A stretch of 64,000 nucleotides of DNA from Diphasiastrum complanatum (lineage: Eukaryota; Streptophyta; Lycopodiopsida; Lycopodiales; Lycopodiaceae). The stretch covers positions 62,001 through 126,000 of the forward strand of contig CM055106.1 of the NCBI GenBank assembly GCA_029204225.1. Direction: 5' to 3'. The notes beneath the pieces are model-generated. The model did not search any database. It worked only from the letters and a program-made list of their open reading frames with translations, and was not told the origin of the DNA. Each line of letters starts with the position of its first letter. The stretch's first letter is position 1. The position numbers were made by a program, and so were the translations under genes. This document shows, one piece after another, positions 59,540 to 64,000 of this stretch.

Positions 59540-60235
59540 GTTAATACTTGAAACGCTTTAAAAGGAGCATTCCTTAAATAGTTTAGGGAGATAGGATATT
59601 CCACTAGATTGTTGGCTCGACTTAACTCTGTTGAGAAAAAACCAAAGGATTCACTTAGGAAGTATACTCGTAGGGTTAAAAATTTAATAGGAAAGTTAGG
59701 AGCCCAGTATCCAATTCCTATGCAAAATGGATGGTTCTTGGGTGGCTTGCCTACGAAAATGAATCGTTATTGTTGACAGGGTTTGATGACTTCTTTGGAA
59801 GATGTCATTGCCTCTGCCAAGAATTACAAAACTTCTCGAATTTCTCATAGACGGAGAAATGAAAGAAAAAGTAGTAAAAAACACAAATTTAAATGAACAG
59901 AAGAATCTGAATCATCTACTGAGTCTGAATCAGAATCTGATTCAATGGATGTGGAAGAATCTTTTGAGTATTCATCTTATTCTTCTTCATCAGAAGAAGA
60001 ATCTTCTTACAAGAAATCCAAGAATAGGAACTCAGATAGAAAGAAAAGAATGGAAAAATCCGAAAAGATGAATCCATTAAGGAAAAGTGTTGAGTTGTTA
60101 ACAAAAGAAATGAGTGATTTAAAGGTCCAAATATCTGATGTTAAAGCCAAGCGAAAGAAAGCGAAGCTTAACGCCAATGTTTAGTCTACCGCTTGTGGGA
60201 AGGAAGGTCATTCTAAGACCAACTAGCCCAGTTTA
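59540..60235 (+). pseudogene. Gypsy J gag
   Basis: A Retrotrans_gag segment with KPKDSLRKYTRRVKNLIGKL, NGWFLGGLPTKMNRYC and TSLEDVIASAKNY is followed by a Ser/Glu-rich acidic stretch (ESESESDSMDVEESFEYSSY), a basic patch and a helical segment. A decayed knuckle ACGKEGHSKTN-P comes last. A stop follows NRYC and a frameshift lies near 59900. Confidence 0.82.
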
Positions 60236-60259
60236 TAGACTAACTATTTAGAAGATGAT

Positions 60260-62180
60260 GCCGCAAGCCCAGTGAGAACCTGATCAAAGTCAGGCACCAA
60301 CGGAACAAGTCTTCGAGGGACCTGCGTGAACACAGCCGATGAATCTTGCGGAGCTAGGAGAAAAAGAAATGATAGTGCATGTGGGAGAGCAGTTGACACC
60401 CACGCAGTTCAAGAGACTACGATCCTTGCTGGTGGAATATAAAGATTGTTTTGCTTGGAGCTATAGTGATCTAAAGGGCATTTTGCCAATAGTAGCTCAA
60501 CATACCATACCCTTGGTGGACGAAGCAGTTCCCAAGGTGAGCCGTTACTACTGCTGCAACCCGAATTATATAGAACTGATCAAGTAGGAGTTGCAAAAGC
60601 TAATGGACTCAGATTTCATTTACGAGATCGAGCACACGGAATAGGTATCGCCGATAGTTATAGTACCCAAGAAGAATGACAAAATGTGGATCTGTGTGAA
60701 TCTGAAGGCGCTAAATGCATCACCAAAAAGGACCATTTTCCTTTACCATTTACGGAAAGTTATCAGCGGCTACAACCAAGTGAAAATAGCCCCCTAGGAC
60801 CAGCACGAGACAACATTTGCCACGGAATGGGGAACCTATGCCTATAAAGTGATGTCATTCAGACTTTGCAATGCCCCAAGCACTTTCCAATGAGTCATGT
60901 AGGCGGCATTCAAAGATTATTTGCAAAAATTTCTGGAAATTTTCTTGGACGATCTGTGCGTACATGGACCAGATTTAGAACACTTATCCAATTTGGAAAA
61001 GGTGTTACAAAAATGTCGCGAATACCAGATCTCTCTGAATCCAGAAAAATGTCAATTCTAGATGACACATGGCTTGATTCTCGGCCATATAGTGTCAAGA
61101 CACGGGATCGCCACAGATCTATCAAAGATCAGGATCATTATTGATCTACCACCATCAGGGACGATCCGCGAGGTCTACATTTTCATGGGTCATGCTAACT
61201 ATTATAGGATCTTCATTTTTTATTTTGCGGAGTTAGCCAGACCAATCTACAAACTCACAACGGATCCACATTGGAATGAGGAGGCCCTAAAGGCTTTCCA
61301 AAAGCTTAAGGATGTATTAGTTTCAGCACCAATCTTACGCCCACCCAATTGGTCCATTGAGTTTCACGTGCATATGGACGCATTGAAGTATGCAGTTGGA
61401 GTAGTCTTAATCTAGCCAGGTGAACACAAGAAGGTTTTTCCAATCCGATTTGTAAGCTGACAGCTCAATGATACTGAAATGAACTATTCGACCATAGAAT
61501 GGGATGCATTGGCAATGATGTATGGGGTTAAGAAATTTTGACATTACTTGATGGCCACACATTTTGTTTTTTATACGGACCATCAACCCTTGCTTCTATC
61601 TCGTTAATAAAACTTGCAACACCGAAAGAATAACCAGACTACTTCTGTTATTGGAGTCTGATTTTCGGATAGTAGTTCGCAAGGGAAAACAACACTACAT
61701 GGCAGATCATGTGTCACGAATCAAGAGAAAGGAGATTGCAACCCAACCCGATGATGAGTTGGTAGATGCTGTCTTATTTTACGTGGACACAGTACCAGAA
61801 TGGGCTACCAACATTGTTGAATATCTAATGCGGGGCCAACCAGACAAATCACTACCAAAGGCGGAACAGTGGAAATTTTCAATCTTGAAGGCTAGACCTT
61901 ATCAGCTGATTGCCGACCAGTTGTACCGAAGAGGTCTTGATGGAATTCTCCGGCAGTGTATTCTTCCTCATGAGACCACCCAGGTGGGAGTCATTTTGCA
62001 TTTGACATTACATTTCGCAAGATCCTGCAATTAGGATGTTGGTGGCCAATGATTCATAAAGATACGGAGGAATACTTGAAAAAGTGCGATGTGTGCCAAA
62101 GGGCAAGGAGACCAACGAGATTGAACTATGATCTACTGCACCCAGTCTTAGCCCAAGCACCATTCGAAAAATGGGGATTG
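60260..62180 (+). pseudogene. Gypsy J RT, RNase H and integrase zinc region
   Basis: MNLAELGEKEMIVHVGEQLT and VEYKDCFAWSYSDLKG match gypsy H. RT follows: SPIVIVPKKNDKMWICVNLK, VISGYNQVKIAP, TTFATEWGTYAYKVMSFRLC, catalytic EIFLDDLCVHG and LGHIVSRHGIATD. RNase H follows: FPIRFVS, MNYSTIEWDALAMMYGVKKF and FVFYTDHQPLL. Then the integrase HHCC zinc region, CDVCQRARRPTRLNYDLLHP and PFEKWGL. The catalytic integrase core is lost at a processed pseudogene. Protease is missing between gag and this block. It has many stops. Confidence 0.92.
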
Positions 62181-62254
62181 TATTGTGAAAGATCTCAGCT
62201 GGGCAGTTGGAAAAGATCCAATATGGGTGTTGTGGATCGTGACAAGTCACTTTC

Positions 62255-62668
62255 ACGCAAAGATCATAATAGATTGAAGAACAACGGAACAAAAGTTCCA
62301 ACACCAGCTTTCTTGAATAGAATTTTGAGGTTATAGGGACCAAACAAAGACCTAGTCGACCCATCTGGGATCACAAGATGTACTTTGCCTAAAACATTAT
62401 TGCATTAAAATATTGGTTGATTGAAGCGCTCCTCATGTATAAATAGCAATGGCATATCAACAACAAAGAGGTTCTCGATTGGCTTGTCAACAACAAAAAT
62501 CAAGTGAACATTTGAAAAATATAGCTTTACTTTTGCTGAAAAACTTCCCCTTGGAATATCGGGGATCTTGTCCGCTTGACACTCCACACCTTCACGGGTG
62601 AGCACAAAAAGCTCGCCTTCAAAGGGCATGGGCAACCCATTCGGAAACAACTGTGGATTCACCACCAT
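62255..62668 (-). pseudogene. Processed pseudogene of a GRAM-domain (WBP2-like) protein
   Basis: On the minus strand an ATG at 62668 opens MVVNPQLFPNGLPMPFEGEL, then FVLTREGVECQADKIPDIPR, FVVDMPLLFIHEERFNQPIF, a stop (62405-62407), CNNVLGKVHLVIPDGSTRSL and YNLKILFKKAGVGTFVPLFF. A second stop is at 62264-62266. This is the conserved plant WBP2-like family (GRAM domain, cytoplasmic lipid- or partner-binding adaptor). The coding is continuous with no introns, implying reverse transcription of an mRNA. A GA-rich 5' leader precedes the ATG. It lies in the integrase of gypsy J. Confidence 0.88.
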
Positions 62669-62778
62669 CTCCCTCACTCTCTCTCTCTCTCTCTGTCTCT
62701 CTCAGAAAGAGAGTGAGAGAGCAGGCTCGAATCCTATTCAATGAGAGAGAAAGAACATGCAAGTCATTGAAGACTCGA

Positions 62779-62833
62779 GAGGTGATCCTTGATTCAGGAG
62801 CAACCTCTCACTTCATCACATCTTGATGAACAA
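62779..62833 (+). pseudogene. Copia protease scrap
   Basis: EVILDSGATSHFITS then a stop, close to copia G VILDSGATSHFVTS. It ends GATGAACAA at the X4 LTR. The AACAA is also the first 5 bp of copia E beside X2. Confidence 0.85.
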
Positions 62834-63858
<1,025 letters not shown>

Positions 63859-64000
63859 GGGTCCTCGACCCAAGGTAGTGCCGGTCCCTCAGCGCTAGGC
63901 TGCAATTGTCATGGAAGAGCACTGTTGTCAGTTCTTTTATTGTTGGGACATGGATAATTCAGGAAAAGCATGGATAGAATTCGCTTACGTAAAACCTGAG
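63859..64000 (-). mobile_element. X4 internal 3' end, cut by the window
   Basis: The sequence matches 5019-5160 of X1: the GGGTCC-CG-CC junction, GTAGTGCCGGTCCCTC and TTGTTGGGACATGG. Gag should continue beyond the window. Confidence 0.85.

Overview
This is a eukaryotic, land-plant nuclear window. It is dominated by decayed retrotransposons and carries one convincing host gene. The host gene encodes a PPR-DYW organelle RNA-editing protein. The intronless tandem-repeat style of that PPR, the (GA)n/(CT)n-rich LTRs and plant-type primer-binding sites (tRNA-iMet and tRNA-Asp) suggest a homosporous fern or other early-diverging vascular plant. The species call is inference. There are no operons, CRISPR arrays or bacterial features.

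Layout: 1-2.3 kb is low-information repeat with a TA microsatellite. 2.3-10.1 kb is a minus-strand Ty1/copia element (A), split by a gag-only LTR element (X1), followed by a degraded plus-strand copia (B). 10.4-19.2 kb holds LINE and Ty3/gypsy fragments and two copies of a chromovirus-like 3' end (K1, K2). 19.3-21.0 kb has two copia fragments on opposite strands. 21.0-24.8 kb is a gypsy-type element (Y1) with an extra ORF just before its 3' LTR. 24.8-26.5 kb is a copia 3' end. 26.5-32.6 kb is a minus-strand gypsy (H) with gag, zinc knuckles, protease, leader, PBS and 5' LTR. 34.3-36.1 kb is an L1-type LINE. 36.2-37.3 kb is a terminal-inverted-repeat element. 37.5-41.0 kb is the host gene. 41.6-45.1 kb is mostly unresolved repeat with a third Y-ORF remnant. 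45.1-64 kb is a nested stack of copia D/E/G, X2/X3/X4, Y2, gypsy J and a processed pseudogene of a GRAM-domain (WBP2-like) protein.

Host gene: the PPR reading frame starting at 38357 is open upstream through three well-formed introns to exons encoding PDF motifs, the short C-terminal signature of plant organellar single-stranded DNA-binding (OSB) proteins. All junctions keep phase, giving a predicted protein of about 1031 residues. A PPR-DYW editing factor therefore seems to have been fused in frame to the tail of an OSB gene.

Mobile system: the X, Y and H/J elements share one LTR design. It has a near-perfect palindrome about 115-130 bp upstream of a TATA box and GA/CT microsatellites downstream; a tRNA-Asp PBS is visible in X and H. 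X carries only a gag with zinc knuckles related to that of H, so X probably borrows pol from H/J. Y carries a conserved coiled-coil ORF in the position where other plant gypsy elements carry env-like ORFs. X and Y LTRs repeatedly sit inside copia coding sequence, and X2 and X4 mark two sides of the same target site. Nearly all retroelement coding regions have stops or frameshifts.
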